Assembly: GCA_038093975.1 (NCBI GenBank)
Contig: JBBPTG010000181.1
Coordinates: forward strand, 1 to 49,822
Source of the DNA: Chalciporus piperatus
Taxonomy: Eukaryota; Basidiomycota; Agaricomycetes; Boletales; Boletaceae
Reading direction: 5' to 3'
DNA: 49,822 bases
This document shows, in pieces, positions 1 to 12,823 of this stretch (positions within the stretch are counted from its first letter, which is position 1; every line of letters starts with the position of its first letter). A program made the translations under genes and the position numbers. Under the pieces are notes generated by a model that had not been told where the DNA came from, made no database searches, and saw nothing but the letters and a program-made list of their open reading frames with translations.

Positions 1-1890
1 AGGTTGGTGTACGTTAGTCCAGGCGCTGAGGCAGAAGGTCCATACTGAACTCTCTCGTATACTGCGTTTGGACCCGTGCAAGACGAAAGTGGGATAACAA
101 GGGAGAAGGTGGAGAGTTGGTCCATGTAGTAGAAGACATGCTGGCAGCAAATCTCCCGCTCCGATTGTTCTTCCTCGTCGACCGATTGGGTGTAGTCTGC
201 TGAGGATGCCGCGCCGAGAGGGTCGGTGTCCAGGAAGCCAGATGCAGTCATTGCCCACAAGAGCCTGATGAGAGGTCTAAAGTGGATCGGGAAGCGTGAC
301 CGAGCAACATCGATGATAGCTCGCCGTGCGATGCCTTGCCGCCAATCGGACTGCCAAAACTGCCGACATATTCCAGTCACAGATCGACTCTCGCTCCTTC
401 CGAACAATGCAATCCATACTTCGACAAGCGAATCGAAGTCTGGAATGAGTTCCACAGGGACGAGCTGGACGACAGCCATGAGGAAGCCTGAAAGGAGGTC
501 AGGCAACGTATATCGATGAATGAATAACCTACCCTTTAGCACGGAGCGGAACGCAATCGCGTTTGGGTCGGTGACGGTGGATCCCGTCTTCCAAGCCACG
601 GCAGTGACGAAGAGCGGCGAAGTCGTAAGCAAGTTGTGCAACAACTTGAACAAGCCCACTTCATTGCTCAACGCCGCCCGGCCCATGAGCACATGGGTGG
701 GCTCCCGTTCTTTGCCGCGAGGTGGATGTGCTTGAGTCGAGTCAAGGAAGGAACGATACGAGTTGGGAACTTCTTTCATGTCGATGATCTTCGCCGCCAA
801 TCGAGAAAGCACGAATGCCCACGCGAGGTAGGTACATGCATGCTGGTTACCCGAATGGGACGTTACGAGTTCGTGGATTCGTTTCAAGGAATCTGGGGAA
901 GCGGTGTAGAACGTCGCGTCTGTGGGGGTGGTCGATATCTCGATGCCGTCCGGCTCCGCCACCCTCTCCAACTCCAGAATCTCGACTGTAATGAGCATCC
1001 AGAGACCTGCAATGTCTTGCAGAATCTGACTACCCTCGTCGTCCAAGAGAAGTGTCGAGTTTTGTTGTAGGGATCCGAGATTAGTGTTATAGGCGGCCTC
1101 GAGGAGTTTCACCACAAGTGGCCCATCGCATGGGACATATCCCCACATGGTCCAGAAAAGCACCTCCAACATCGCCAATTGCTCTCTACAATTCTGCTTC
1201 GCCCAGCGAGACGCGGCTCTTGGATCATCGCTAAATTTGGTCGGTATAGTTTCCTGCGTGCACTTGAGGTACTCGGCGAGGAGTTCGTCAGTGAACGCAC
1301 GACCGTCGGGGAGTATTTTTGGAATATATTCCACGGCTAAGGGGTGTACTGGGTCGGCAGGGTTTTCTTTTGCGCGAAATAATGGGATAAGGACACGGAA
1401 GTGGAAGAGGCGTTCGGAATAGTAGAACGGTGTAATAGCAGCGATGAGTTCTTCGACGAGACTCTTGTCTGAGCTGGAGCCAGAGCTCATTGAAAGCCCT
1501 TCGTTGTAGAGGTATGATCGGAGTAGAATGAACGCCCATATTTCGTCGATGCCGAAGTGGGAACTTAGCGCGATTGCGAACTCCTTCGAGACATCGTCTG
1601 CTTGCATAACTACACCGTCTGGCAGCTTAACAGTGCCACTCTCCACAGTCTTTCGTGACTCGGGTGTTGGCATCCCATGAGGTGATGATACATTTCGAAT
1701 TTGGGGAATGCGAGGCGGTATTCTCTGGGATATTTGTTCCCATGATCCACCGTCACGTCGACCGGAGAGGAATGAGTGTAATTGTTGAAATGTGCTGTAA
1801 ACAGAGAGAATGTTGAGTCATATAGATGCAGAACTGAATCTAAACCTACACGTCAATCAGCGAAGAGCGCTGTGAATGCTCTCCGGACAT
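1..1890 (-). CDS. NUP188: Nucleoporin NUP188 (5' part; C-terminus off left edge)
   Basis: Large scaffold nucleoporin of the inner ring of the nuclear pore complex. I read three exons on the minus strand: 1890-1850, 1794-533 and 487 to the edge, with introns 1795-1849 (55 bp) and 488-532 (45 bp), both GT-AG and keeping frame. The start at 1890 is the last in-frame ATG before the first intron and gives a protein beginning MSGEHSQRSSLIDV then TFQQLHSFLSGR, like fungal Nup188 N-termini. Family-like blocks further on include HFRPLIRLLWAMTASGFLDT and YMDQLSTFSLVIPLSSCTGP. The rest is helical with no catalytic motif, as expected for an alpha-solenoid. Roughly 560 residues are visible; full-length family members are far longer, so the gene continues to the left. 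The stop of TAF4 lies 178 bp upstream in the same orientation. The family call is from memory of the Nup188 N-terminal region, with good confidence. Confidence 0.8.
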
Positions 1891-2067
1891 GCTGACAGTC
1901 AGTGGCACGCCTTGACCGGCGCGACTCGCTTCCAGTTCGAGGCGTTGTTTGTTCGTGTATATTTCCAAGGCCATTACTAAACATGTACCAATAACCCCTG
2001 ATGGTAGGGAGACAGCGACAGCGACGACGTTCAAACTCATAATCTATCATAGTACAGCTAATAAACA

Positions 2068-3565
2068 TCAGACCCACCCTCGCGCCGATCCACGACCACC
2101 ACCGTGACCTCTTTCCTTCTCCACCACAAACATGGCATCCCGCACCGTCACTACCATCCTATTATCATCCTCCGCACCCTGGGCTGCAGCCGTCGCACCC
2201 TTCATTGTAGAGACGTATGGGCGAGCCCACGATGTTGCGGGGGCAACAGAGACTGCCGGTGCTGTTGTTGTTGCTGGTGTTGAAGTCGTGGCTGGGGTAG
2301 TGACTGCGGGTGTCGAGGTTGTCGCAGCTGGCTTCGGTTTTGGAGCAGCAGAGCTCGCAGCAGTCATCCATGAGTACTTTCCCCCCAGGCCAGCAGCTTG
2401 ACTAGCAACCGCATTGGACATTTTCTTGCGCACGTCTTCCGACATATTCCGAGCCGTAACGCCAGGTCCCTCTTTCTTCTTCTTCTTTTTAGGCGCACCC
2501 TCTTCTTCATCCACAGCCATTGCACCTCCGCTCCCAGATGCTTGCGCTGCCAAATTGGCTGCATGTGCAGCCGCGAGGTCTGCGCGCTCTTTACGTTCTC
2601 TCCTGATCTTCATTTCGTCGTCCCTCTCAGCTTTTTCCAGCGCAGCGAGATGTTTCGCCAGGTCACTCCGCACAACAACGCTCCACATCGGGGTACCATC
2701 CTCATACAGTGACGGTGGTTTGTCATACTGCGCATCAGTTCGATGTTGAGCCGCCGCAATCATCGCTACGACGAGATCTTGCAGACGAGCACGAAGCGCC
2801 AGAGCGAGGTAGTTCACAGAATCTTCTGGTACCTTGTTGATCTTGTGTTGTATCCCAATACTCCGCATCGTTGTCCCAAGGAAGCGCGTGTCAAACGAAG
2901 GCGTCGTGGGTTGCTTCTTAGAACGATCTTCAAATGGGCGGTATACTTGGTGCGAGTCGTAGGACCGTTGTAGGCCCTCCTCCTCCGCCTATGAATGGAT
3001 CATGAACAGACAGTTCGAGACGAAGAAGAGGGAATATGGTACCCTCAAGTCTACCCCTGCGCTACCCAGTGCGTCATTGAGTGTAGCCACGTCAGCAGTG
3101 TCCATGCTGCTTGCAGCGGCCGCAGTCGTCGTAGTCGTTATGATCGTGGTGGCGGTAGTAAGTTGTCGCTGTTGCGTTTGCGCTGCGGTCATCGTGGGGG
3201 CATATTGGTAGTGGGTATAGGCTGCTTGAGGATAATGTTGCGAATATTGGTAATGGGAATAAGGCGTCGTCCTATTATTTCTCGATATTTGAGCACAAGA
3301 AAGACAACAGGAGTAGGATATCGGACTAACGTGGCATGTTGAGACTGTTGCTGAAGCGCGGGGTCGATGGGGATGTCTGGTGAACCAAAATAAGGGTTTG
3401 TGATCAATCTGAAAAAATAGGGAGCTACGGCGCACGTGCTGTGCCCCACTGTGTAGTGTACTGTGTGGCAGGTTGCGCCTGAACAGATGTTGGAGTAGGG
3501 GTTGTGGTCGGGGCTGAGACGGGGGTTGGAGCGGGGGTTTGAAAGGCTTCGGAGTCGGTCTTCAT
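2068..3565 (-). CDS. TAF4: TFIID subunit TAF4
   Basis: Subunit of the general transcription factor TFIID; TAF4 pairs with TAF12 through a histone fold. Four exons (3565-3462, 3408-3331, 3271-3043, 2988-2068) give 443 residues and the frame closes; introns are 53, 59 and 54 bp. The N-terminal third is Pro/Thr/Gln/Tyr rich and disordered. The TAF4 domain starts around TADVATLNDALGSAGVDLR and runs through EEEGLQRSYDSHQVYRPFED and FDTRFLGTTMRSIG. A charged helix (EKAERDDEMKIRRERKERAD) follows, then a basic run APKKKKKKEG that could be a nuclear localisation signal, and the conserved segment VRKKMSNAVASQAAGLGGKYSWM. The C-terminal Ala/Thr-rich linker ends in a Gly-rich tail. The first intron has an alternative donor a few bases away (41 versus 53 bp intron). 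The start at 3565 is the first ATG in frame; an additional upstream exon cannot be excluded. Confidence 0.82.
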
Positions 3566-4913
3566 CACGGAGGGTGTTGTCACGCCGACTATCAAGTAGA
3601 TTGGGAGGTGGAGGTCAAGGCTGTGGACTCCTGCTTGTGTTGAAGCAGTTCAGTTACAGTTGTGCGTGGCACAAGATGCGTTATGGACGAGTGGCTTTAT
3701 TTGTATTTGTTGAATTCTAAAGCTCTCGACGCTTGGACCTGTCACTCAATCCCAGATCTCATGCTCGAAAAGCCTTCCAATCGTTCAAACTCTGAACAAT
3801 CCAAGAACTCACACGATTGCAAAAACCGTGGTATGGAGCAAGTACGGAGCTACTTACCAAGATCCTTCGTGTTGATAGCCTATCCCAGATGTGGGAAACC
3901 AGAAATGCTGCTAGCCCTCTTCACTGTAAGTCGTGTGTACCAGTAAAGACCGTGCTGAGAGGTAAGTGTAATTCTCAGGAAACGTACACAGGAAACCTTG
4001 TCACATATTTCTGAGATTTTCAATACCCCCACCACCATTCCGTTGCGTGATTTGAGCCATGTTTAGCTCCATCGATTCATATGCCATTTGCAACGGCGGT
4101 GTATCGCAGGCGGAGATACTGCTTGCGACCGCTATCCCGGTGAGTGTTCACAAAAGATCTCATGTTGTCACATCGAGGAACTGATTTACTGGAAATGTAA
4201 AGAAAACTATCGATAAACTCGCATGGCTTCCTGGATATTGCCCTTGACGTTGGTTGATATCACTTAGCGCAGTGCCCACACTCCCGGGCAAGCAAATGCA
4301 GCGGGAGACGAGAATGAGACAGGATGACGAGTCGACATCGCAGGACTAGCGTGGGCTGAGCGCTTCCGAGTGCCGCTCTGACATTTACCTCTATGATTCT
4401 CAAGCAGAATACTTGGCAGAGTTGAACGAGTTTACCAGTCAGTCTGGGGCTAGCAGGGAAACTCTTCAGATGTGCAGTTCATTAACCTGGGCCAGTTCTA
4501 TGACCTACGTATGTTATTCGGGAACATATTGCAGCACAGCAAAACACTTGTGCGAAAAGAGTATCGCACAGCACTCGCCGATGTCATCGGACAACTTGGG
4601 ACACACAGACTGGACAACATTGGATGCAACTCGGACTTCACACGCATGTTTATTCCACACTCGTCAGGTAAATCCTATTTCGCAGTGTACTCATCGAACG
4701 TCTCCGCAAGAAACAGGCCGTTGCGTTGCAGTTTCTAAACGGAGGCAATCTCTGCGCTCAACGGAGAAGTCACACTGCACTATTTGAGATCAGACGACGA
4801 GCCGCTCTTGATTCTTTCTGGTGCGTGCCACTGCGGCCTTGTCGGACTCAAATACACAAATCATCATCATGTCACCCCCTGGTATCTTCAACCAACCGGA
4901 TGTTCATTTGGAA
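3566..4913. other. Intergenic, no supported gene
   Basis: About 1.3 kb between the 5' end of TAF4 and the tail of the damaged F-box gene. Short open frames exist on the plus strand around 4413-4920, but none shows domain-like sequence, a good start context or splice sites that extend it. I see no repeat or RNA gene here. The TAF4 promoter presumably lies in the first few hundred bases. Confidence 0.5.
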
Positions 4914-6906
4914 TTATTGATTTATTCCGACGACTTCGCCTGAGACCCAAGCCGGGAGATTTGTCACGGACGTGTGGTCAGAGGAGGAGATCAGAGACCT
5001 CGCTTGAATGATGGTGATCCGGTCTCCTTGTGACGCGATCGCGATACCCAACATATGTCCGAGTTCGAAGAATGAAACTTTGCGCGGTCGACGATGGACG
5101 AGAAGAAACGCGCCTCCACTCTTCCATGGAACAGACATGTCAGGGGTACTCTGTCCTCTTTCCGTCAGAGTAGACGAGTAGATTGACGACGAGGAATTAT
5201 TTCTAAGGCTAACTTTGAGCCTAGATGAACGAAGAGCCAACTACTGGAAATCAAACACCACGAGATCAGTAGAGAGATCCTTCCCCTCGTCCCTACTACA
5301 GCAAAACCTTCCTTTGACACCGTCAAACGCACGAAAAGATGCACTTCCAACGTCCAAAGCCTCGAAAACATCACTGACCATAGCCGTGCATTCCTCTCCA
5401 CTCGCGTCAATCGAGAATTTAAAGATATAGGCAATGGGAGGAGAACGTGAGGAGGTCATTTTGCAAAGTCCCCTCGCATAGCCATCACTTGAAGCTTGCA
5501 GCTGGACGTCGACGTTTTTGCCAAGTTGGGATTCAAAAAGGTGGGTTTGGGAGCTGACGGCCAGGGAGAGGATTTCCGTGGAATTCGAGGCCGTGGCTGG
5601 CAAGGTGAAGTCGACGCAGGAGAAAAGCGATCTATATGAGGAATCATCGCGTACCAAGAACCTCAGGGTAGTTTCACCAGTCAGGGAGTTGACAACTGGA
5701 TCACGAAGGGAATCTATCAGATTCAGATGGTACAAGTCCCCCGGGCAGTCTCCAGGGATCGCCTGGTGGATGAGGCGAAGTTCCAAGTCACCATCGACCG
5801 GATGTGGTTGATTCGGAACAATAAATATCTGCACCACCTGAAATGCCCAGGTTCTCTGCATGACAAAAATATATGGTCCCGTTATGAAGACTTCAAACGG
5901 TCTTTCGACTAGGTCATGATCCTCGAGCTGAGCAGGGTTTAGCATCATCGAGATCCATCACTGATTGTTACTCACATCGAGGATATCGCTATGAAATCGT
6001 GGAAACCTGTATAGGGTATATGTCCTGGGGTCGACGAGCATGTGCTGGTGCCCGGAATCGGGATCACTTTCAAAATATAAAGGTGACCGGTAGGCAGCGA
6101 GATCACTGAATTGTGCATCCTCCGGGAGGTCCATCTCGTGAATCGCGGGTCCGAATGAGCTGGTTTCGTCCTGCATGGAAAACACTATAAGTTTGCTAGA
6201 GAAATAGACTGGTGAAAACTAACAGCACAACAAAACAATGGATGTACATACATTCGTTCCTCCACAGGCCGTAATTCATTGATACAGGATACAACAAGAT
6301 AAACTCGGAGTGCATCAGGGAATCCCCTGGAGAAGATTTTGAATGAAACTATTCGTTGGTCTGTCTCCCAAATCATTTGACGGGAACCCATTTCGAGATC
6401 TTCGGCGAAAATCTGCTTCCCTCCCGACCAAAAGAACAACCTTCCGAAGAGAATGTCGGGTGTGTCGATTCGCCTGTAACGTGGACCTTCGGTGACGGAA
6501 ACAACTTTGAGGGCTGTGAGGCCCATGTAGAGGATAAGCGCTCTGAGGGAACCAAAATGCGTTCAAGAGACCGAGTGGACTGCCACGAGAACGGCCCGGG
6601 TGGACGGGGCAACCGAGCGGTGGCGTACAACGCCTTCCACAACTGGGTATCGCGAGCAACATTGTTAAATTGCTGTGAGACCTAGAACGAGGAATGTCAG
6701 AGGGTGATCATTTGAAGTGGGGTGATGCGATCAAAAAGGGCGACAAGATCCAGGTGTTGTATGGCAAATCGTGTGGAAGAGTCCAGACCACTCACAAGAC
6801 GCAATCGGATGAGCTCGCGGGGGCTCATGTAATGCAAGATGTGATAGACAAGTTCATCTGGGAGAGTCTGGGGCGCAGATTGTTTCCCACAAATCAGATT
6901 CTCCAT
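4914..6906 (-). pseudogene. F-box protein gene with frameshift and in-frame stop
   Basis: Agaricomycete F-box protein, presumably once a substrate receptor for an SCF ubiquitin ligase. The start at 6906 gives MENLICGKQ followed by the F-box core LPDELVYHILHYMSPRELIR. A 114-bp intron (6682-6795) joins LRL to VSQQFNNVARDTQLWKALY, a pattern common in this family. A long beta-rich region then follows without leucine-rich repeats. Two lesions are visible. Near 6505-6515 the reading frame must shift by one base with no intron available, moving from ERLSSTWASQP to LKVVSVTEGPRYRRIDTPD. At 5241-5243 a TAG follows VVFDFQ, yet the same frame stays open for 108 more codons with family-like sequence (FLLVHRRPRKVSFFELGHML) down to 4914. 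The two later introns (about 6176-6255, and 5938-5985) are normal. Sequencing errors or an unusual intron could explain each lesion alone; together they favour a decaying gene. Confidence 0.62.
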
Positions 6907-7896
6907 TTCGTCGTGGCCGTCAAGTTCAGGTTGAGAATTATCGGGTATCGACGGGAGACGAAGAGACAAGTTGGCATGACATTTGACAGCGGTCCTTGTT
7001 GGGTGTGTAAGGGGGGATTACCGACCGTGACTATTTGCTTGTAGATTTTGCCATCTTCCTGATTAGTGCTTAACTAGTACGAGCGATTGGAGATAAAACA
7101 GTACGAGGTGGTGTTTTAGGGAGAGCAGTGATATGCCGTCTCTCAGGGTATCCATGTCGTGACTCGTAGGCTGTGGATGACTGGGGTGTGATACTTACTA
7201 GTACGTCAGGCTCAACATCATCGTCTCAGTGGGCAGACCCTGACGAAACGACCAGGGTGTTACTGGAACTCAAGTTGAGGTGGACACGCAAGTGGGCTCA
7301 TAAAGGAACGTAGGAGTATGTTAAAGTCATTCAACCATCGTCACACTGTTTTACTTCTTCAACCTTCCAAAGGATGTGAACGGGGACATCCAGTTATTTC
7401 GACGTACCAACGGACTACCTTCGCGACATCCTAACAGCGGCGCTCTATCGAGTGGACAGGTACACACTGAGAGATGTACTGTTTCGGATTCCACTGGAAA
7501 AAATGTTAACCAATCTCGTTCAATTACGAAGACGTAGCGCGACAAAAAAACTGACATAGTGTAGAGAATATGTTGAATCGACCATACGAATCGACAGAAT
7601 ATCCGACATCATAAAGTACTAAATGGATCGTAAAAAACGTCGTGATCTATAAGGCGTGCAGTTATATGCTGATATGCGATGCAATGTGTAAGTATGCGGA
7701 CAAAAAAAGAAGAAATATCATGGAAAGCATAGATGGTATCGTAACAATGCATAATGCGACGAGGTCGATCATTAATCGACAATGCGAGGGAAGCGAACAA
7801 AACAATGCGGGGAAAACTCGACTGGAAAGCGATGCAATGAAATCATCTAGTCAGTTACTGTAGCTGCAGAGCGTCAAAACGTCAACGTTGAGATGT
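6907..7896. other. Intergenic, no supported gene
   Basis: About 1 kb between the F-box gene start and the stop of the long membrane-protein gene, holding the promoter side of the first and the 3' side of the second. AT content rises around 7560-7800. No open frame looks coding and I see no RNA gene or repeat. Confidence 0.5.
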
Positions 7897-10800
7897 TTAA
7901 CGGAACTCGTAAGGGGTGCCAGAGCGTGCGTTGGTAGAAGGTGGTCTGACCACCACGCTAGGTAATACTTCGTCCTTGCGAAGTATTCCCCTCAACTTGC
8001 TCGAGTTGGATCGTCCAAGGTGAAGCGGCTTCAGAAACTTGTTCGCAGAACTAGGATCCGAGTTTTCGTCACCAGTAACTTTCACCTTGGACTTCTTGTT
8101 CAGAAGAAGCGGGCGGGTCGCGGAAAGCTTATCGCCACCCTTGTTGGTTTCGCGATCCCGAAGTAGTGAAAGTTGGCGGAGACCGACTTGGGATGACTTG
8201 CGCTTCAACTTGATCTCCTTTGGTTTCACCGCCTGCGATGAGACCGGAGCGAGCGTCGTGGTAGTGGGAGAGACGTCAGGGTCCTTAGTCATGACCGGTT
8301 GTGAAGGTCGCTCGGTTTCTTCGGACTTGAGATATACAATGCTTGAGGGACGAGAGCCAGGGACTGCCTGAGACATGGCTTCTGCCTGATATTTCCTGGT
8401 GTATGGATAGCCTTTCTTCTGAGCGTCGTGAGGGGTACTTTCGGCGAGAGGTTCAAACATGCATTCGGGCTCGAATAGGGTAGCAGTGGACGCGGCCGAG
8501 GGTGGGGGAAGCAGAGTAGCGACAGATGTCCTGGCGCTGGTCATTCCGTTGGGGATTTCAAGTCGAAGTCCCAAGTTCTTGCGAACGGACACAGAGCGAC
8601 CCCAGGAAGCACCAGTCACCGGAGCGGGTGGCTTCGCGTCTTCCTTGGTCACGGTCACTGGAGGGTGAGCGATAATGTTGGGAATAGACTCATCACCCCA
8701 AACGGTGTTGCGTCGACCGTCACTGGAAGGAACAATGGCATGCTGCCCAATCTTGATATCCAGAGCAAGGTTCAACTCGTTCTTCCAAGCGTGAACGGCA
8801 TCCTCGTCAAGGCCAAGACTGTTGAAGTGGGGTTCGATGTGAGCATTTCGGATGAATGAAACGACAATTCGCAAATACCTTGGAAGACTTAGGTGCTTTC
8901 TTCTGTGAGAAGCCCTCCTTGCACTCTGACTGTTTCGTCCCTGAGCCGGCGTCGAGTGACACTGTACCGAAGTAAATCCTTCCCGAGCCAATACACCAAA
9001 CTCTGCGTCAAGGGTCTCCTTGGTGGCACGGGAAGGTTTCTTCTTGGTGACCGTGCTGCTCCGAGGGGGGTTGAATTCCCATTCTCGAATCTTCATATCT
9101 TCTCCTACTTTGAGACCAGGAACAAGAAGCGGAAGAACACCGGCGGTAAGCGCGTCGATTTCATGAATGTCCTCGCTCCCGAGGGCGCCGAAGAAACCGG
9201 ACGAATAGGACTTCCTGTGAACGAGCTGCTTGGCATTGCGGACATTCGGAGGTGTAGGAGGCAAGGGCTGGGAAGGAGGGCGACTGATGTCCGAGATCAC
9301 TTGACCAGTAATGGATGACACCGAGCGAGAACGAAGGTGGGATGGAACAGTGGGAGTGGTCACTGGCTCCACAGCCACTCCAGTTGACACGCTCAAAAAA
9401 TGTCCAGTGCACTCCATCCGTTTCGGTGACGCAGGAACAACGAGCGTGGTGGCAACGGCGGAGTAGTGTCTTTGGGCGATCATAATCCTGGATGCAAACG
9501 TCACCTCCCCTCCAGAAAGATGGGATGAGGCCTTGGACTCTTTGCGCATCCGACCCATTTCAACACTGTTCTTTGACTGAGGAGTTGGTAACATGGAACT
9601 TGAGAACGTCGACTCCTCTTGGATGGGCAGAGGAGGGGTGATTTCACCATCCTCCTTCTCCTCGGATGGAAGCACCGAGAGCTTGGGAACAGAGGATATA
9701 AGACCAATAGCACGGCCGATTTTGCCTCTGCCATCTACTGCATCACCCTGGGAAATCCAAACATCACCGGAACGGCGGCCTTCGACGACCGTGACACTGC
9801 CACTTCTCTTGTATTCACGACAGTATGTAGAGGCAGGGGAAGGCGCGCGCATGACAACGGAAGGGGGATCAGAATGAACGCCGAAGAGCCCAGTGGGAAT
9901 GGGAGTAGGAGAGCGGATCATGATGTTCACAGCCAAGAGAGGGGACGACAACGTCACAGAAAGCACGAGAAGAATGGACGTAGCTCCACCAGGAGCAGAG
10001 CCTGTGGAAGCAACCGAAAGCAGGTAAGGAAGCGACAAGGCCTGCGAGCAATTCTTTATTTCAGATTCAAAATAGAGGCGCAAGCACCTACCAATGGGGC
10101 CCAGATGGAAAGCAACCAAAAGGCGTATTTCGAGTAAGAAATATCAACCTCACTGCCTGAAACAGCTAGTGATGCAATTCCCTTTTCTGAATCCGCGGTG
10201 TAACCATAACCACCCAGAACCCTTGCGCTCGACAGAGCAGGGGTGGCAGGGCGAGAAGGCACTCCCTGAGAAAGCAACTCCGCTTTGAGGTCCGCCGTGC
10301 TGCGGGAGGTCGGGGTGGCGGGGTATGACCAAGCGGATATCGAAGCATGCGTACCCGCTGGAGACGTCAACCAAGAGCTCTGCGAGTCGAGGCGCGGACG
10401 ACTTGGGGCGTCACGGCGGAACGGATCAGGATCTTCGGTAATGGCAGCGGTTGGGGCGGGGTTGCTTCGGTAAGGCGATGGGAGAGGTGGAACTGGGGGG
10501 ATTGACGAATCATTGGCCGAGGTCGATGGGTTGAACCAGTACGACGATTTAGGGAGGGAAGGCTGGGATGAGGCAGGATTGAATCGCATCGATCCCTGGC
10601 GAGTGTGGTGGGTGGAGAAGGACCAGTTGGACACTGTTTCGTGACGGGAAGAGCCAGCGTCAGAGGTCAGCCAGGAGCTACCCTCGCGGAGGACATCAAT
10701 GTCGTCTGTGGCGAAAGACGGCCGGGGTCTTTCCTCGACCTCCTTCATCGGTGGCCAGCTATCAGTAGGCTCGTTGAGGGCGACCAAGTTACGCTTAATC

Positions 10801-11434
10801 ATGACCAGCGTATAAACCAAACCACCAAAGGCGGCACTACTGAGGACGGCAGTCGTAGCAGAGTATGCGACAAGACCTGCAAAGAGACTCGGTACACCCG
10901 CTCCTGCAAGGATTGCGGAGAGTGCAGTGGATGCAAGACCAAGGACGAGTGTAGGGGTCCAAATCATCCAGTGCTTGGGCCCGAATGAGACAGAACGTCC
11001 CATACGGATGTGGAGGAGCGTCAATCCAGAGACGACGAGGAGGCAGCTCTGGCGAATTGTCAACGCAAACCATAGTCTAGCTGAGGAGGCAGGGTCTCTA
11101 GCCTCAGCAGAACTGGTTGCACCGCCAGAGTATTCTGAGACGGCTTGCCAGATGAACACGCTCAGCGCCAAGAGATCGAGGGAAGCAAGCCAAAGGTGAC
11201 TCTTGTCGGCAGAAGAGAGGGAACGGAAGTTATAGTTGGGCAGTCCAAATTCGGACTATGATCGATGATGTCAGTACTAAGCGAAAGGCTATCAGACCGA
11301 CGATGACCTACTGGACGGACTCGTCGACTCAATGGATGAGGGGGTAAAATGGGAATTATTATACGAAGAATGACAAAAGCTGAGGCTAAGAACGAAACGA
11401 AACTGAGTGCGAGAGTCGTGGTGAATGGGATCAT
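7897..11434 (-). CDS. Seven-span membrane protein with long disordered loop and tail
   Basis: Function unknown. Four exons (11434-11312, 11255-10092, 10041-8879, 8818-7897) give 1123 residues and the frame closes; introns are 56, 50 and 60 bp. Hydrophobic segments can be counted as seven: one at the N-terminus (LSFVSFLASAFVILRIIIPI), four more in about residues 60-190, then a loop of roughly 200 residues rich in Ser, Pro and Thr, and two last spans (FWLLSIWAPLALSLPYLLS and SILLVLSVTLSSPLLAVNIM). The remaining roughly 680 residues are hydrophilic with basic and Ser/Thr-rich stretches. The count and the large gap between spans five and six resemble a receptor with a long third loop, but I see no diagnostic GPCR motif, so this is only a topology observation. 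The start at 11434 is an ATG directly before the first hydrophobic segment. No known domain recognised. Confidence 0.75.
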
Positions 11435-12746
11435 GGTGGATGAGTTCGTGTACTAAATCTTGATGAGCGAGCGTGGGGTGCGTGGGTGCGTGATAGGCGT
11501 AAGGCCTTCGTGACTGAAACGCCAAAGAAAGAGCGGCCGTGCGCTGTTGAAGAAGGCGTTCGGTCTCGAAGAGCAAAGAAACGGAATGAAAGTCAAGTTG
11601 AGAGTATATAAATCCCCAAACCCTTCCGAAGCTCCGAACCCTGGAACAAACAACTGGACTTACAGCGCCAAACAAAACTCGTCAATCACGTCAACCCGTG
11701 ACTTGATTTTCCGATCAATCCTCCATGCAAAGGACGACGTTGTGAATGAGCGGAGGAGCCACCATCGTCGCGGACGCGTCGAACAACACGCACGAGTAAT
11801 CAGTGAAATAACTCCTCCTTGAACAAGAGGTGTTCACAGCACTGAAATTGGGACCACTCCGACGCCATGATTCTGGTCCATGAATCGGCACGTAAGCAAT
11901 ACAATGCTAACGGAAGCGCAGCCCGGGTCACAGTGGGTTCAATTTACCACTGCAGATTGATCCCTGGTCTCTGACTTGATTAGACTGGAGGATTAAGTTA
12001 GACAGTGTTACTGAAAAGCAGCTCAATACCCTGCGATGCACAGCGGTGAATACATCTGCGGAAACAGCGGTATGTAGTGGGGACAGAGGCAATGGGAGGA
12101 CCCATCGCCACGACGGAGTTTCGTAAAGGCCGGCTTTTACAGCCATTAAATGAACTGGATCCGACGCGATACGTCTCCCCAGACAGGAGATTCCCCCTTG
12201 CCTTCAAGTTCCACAGAACGTTCGAACAGCCTGCAGATTCAAATATTCACATCGATCATCGCTGTCACTCTCACCCCGCCCTGCAACAACGCTTGAGGAT
12301 TCGGCCCATCGTTCGAGTCCGTTTGTGTGTCTGTACCCCCAAAGGAGTTCATGGACCAGCCTCCCCTTTTCCTCCCTGCTGGCCATCGTGAACTGTACGA
12401 AGTTGGTACGAAGCAACAAACATCCCAGTCGTTCTGTAATACATTTTTGATTATATCGCCACAGCCTTTGGAGAATAGGGAAATTCGACAAGGCGAGTTC
12501 GAGGCACACCTAGTCACAGATATATAAATTTGACTTCTTTCTAGAAGATCAGGTTCACACAAGCGCTTCCTTTTTATTCGACGTATTTCATGTTGGACGC
12601 CTGAAGTCGTAAACCATTTTCTGTCGGGGGAGATCTTACAAGAACGTGATTATCGATTGAGGATCATGACGGGTGGACCGATAGTGAGTCGAGGGCAACA
12701 AATTGCTCTCCATGCACCTGACGATGATTTCGGAGCTTTTGTGTGC

Positions 12747-12823
12747 TTGGGACAAAAATGAACCAAAGGAGACGATTGAAATATTGGGACAAAAATGAAC
12801 CAAAGGAGACGATTGAAATATTG
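12747..12823. repeat. 37-bp unit, two tandem copies
   Basis: The unit beginning TTGGGACAAAAATGAACC occurs at 12747-12783 and again at 12784-12820 with no difference seen, and the first bases of a third copy (TTG) follow. Perfect identity points to a recent duplication. It lies in non-coding sequence. Confidence 0.9.

Noticed and set aside
2132..2401. Plus-strand open frame rich in Ala and Val
   Set aside because: It is the antisense shadow of the Ala/Thr-rich linker of TAF4; the minus-strand model has conserved domains and closes in frame.
3000..3340. Plus-strand frames overlapping TAF4
   Set aside because: Antisense shadows of repetitive TAF4 N-terminal codons.
12290..12330. tRNA-like B box (GTTCGAGTCC)
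   Set aside because: No matching A box or cloverleaf arms could be paired around it.
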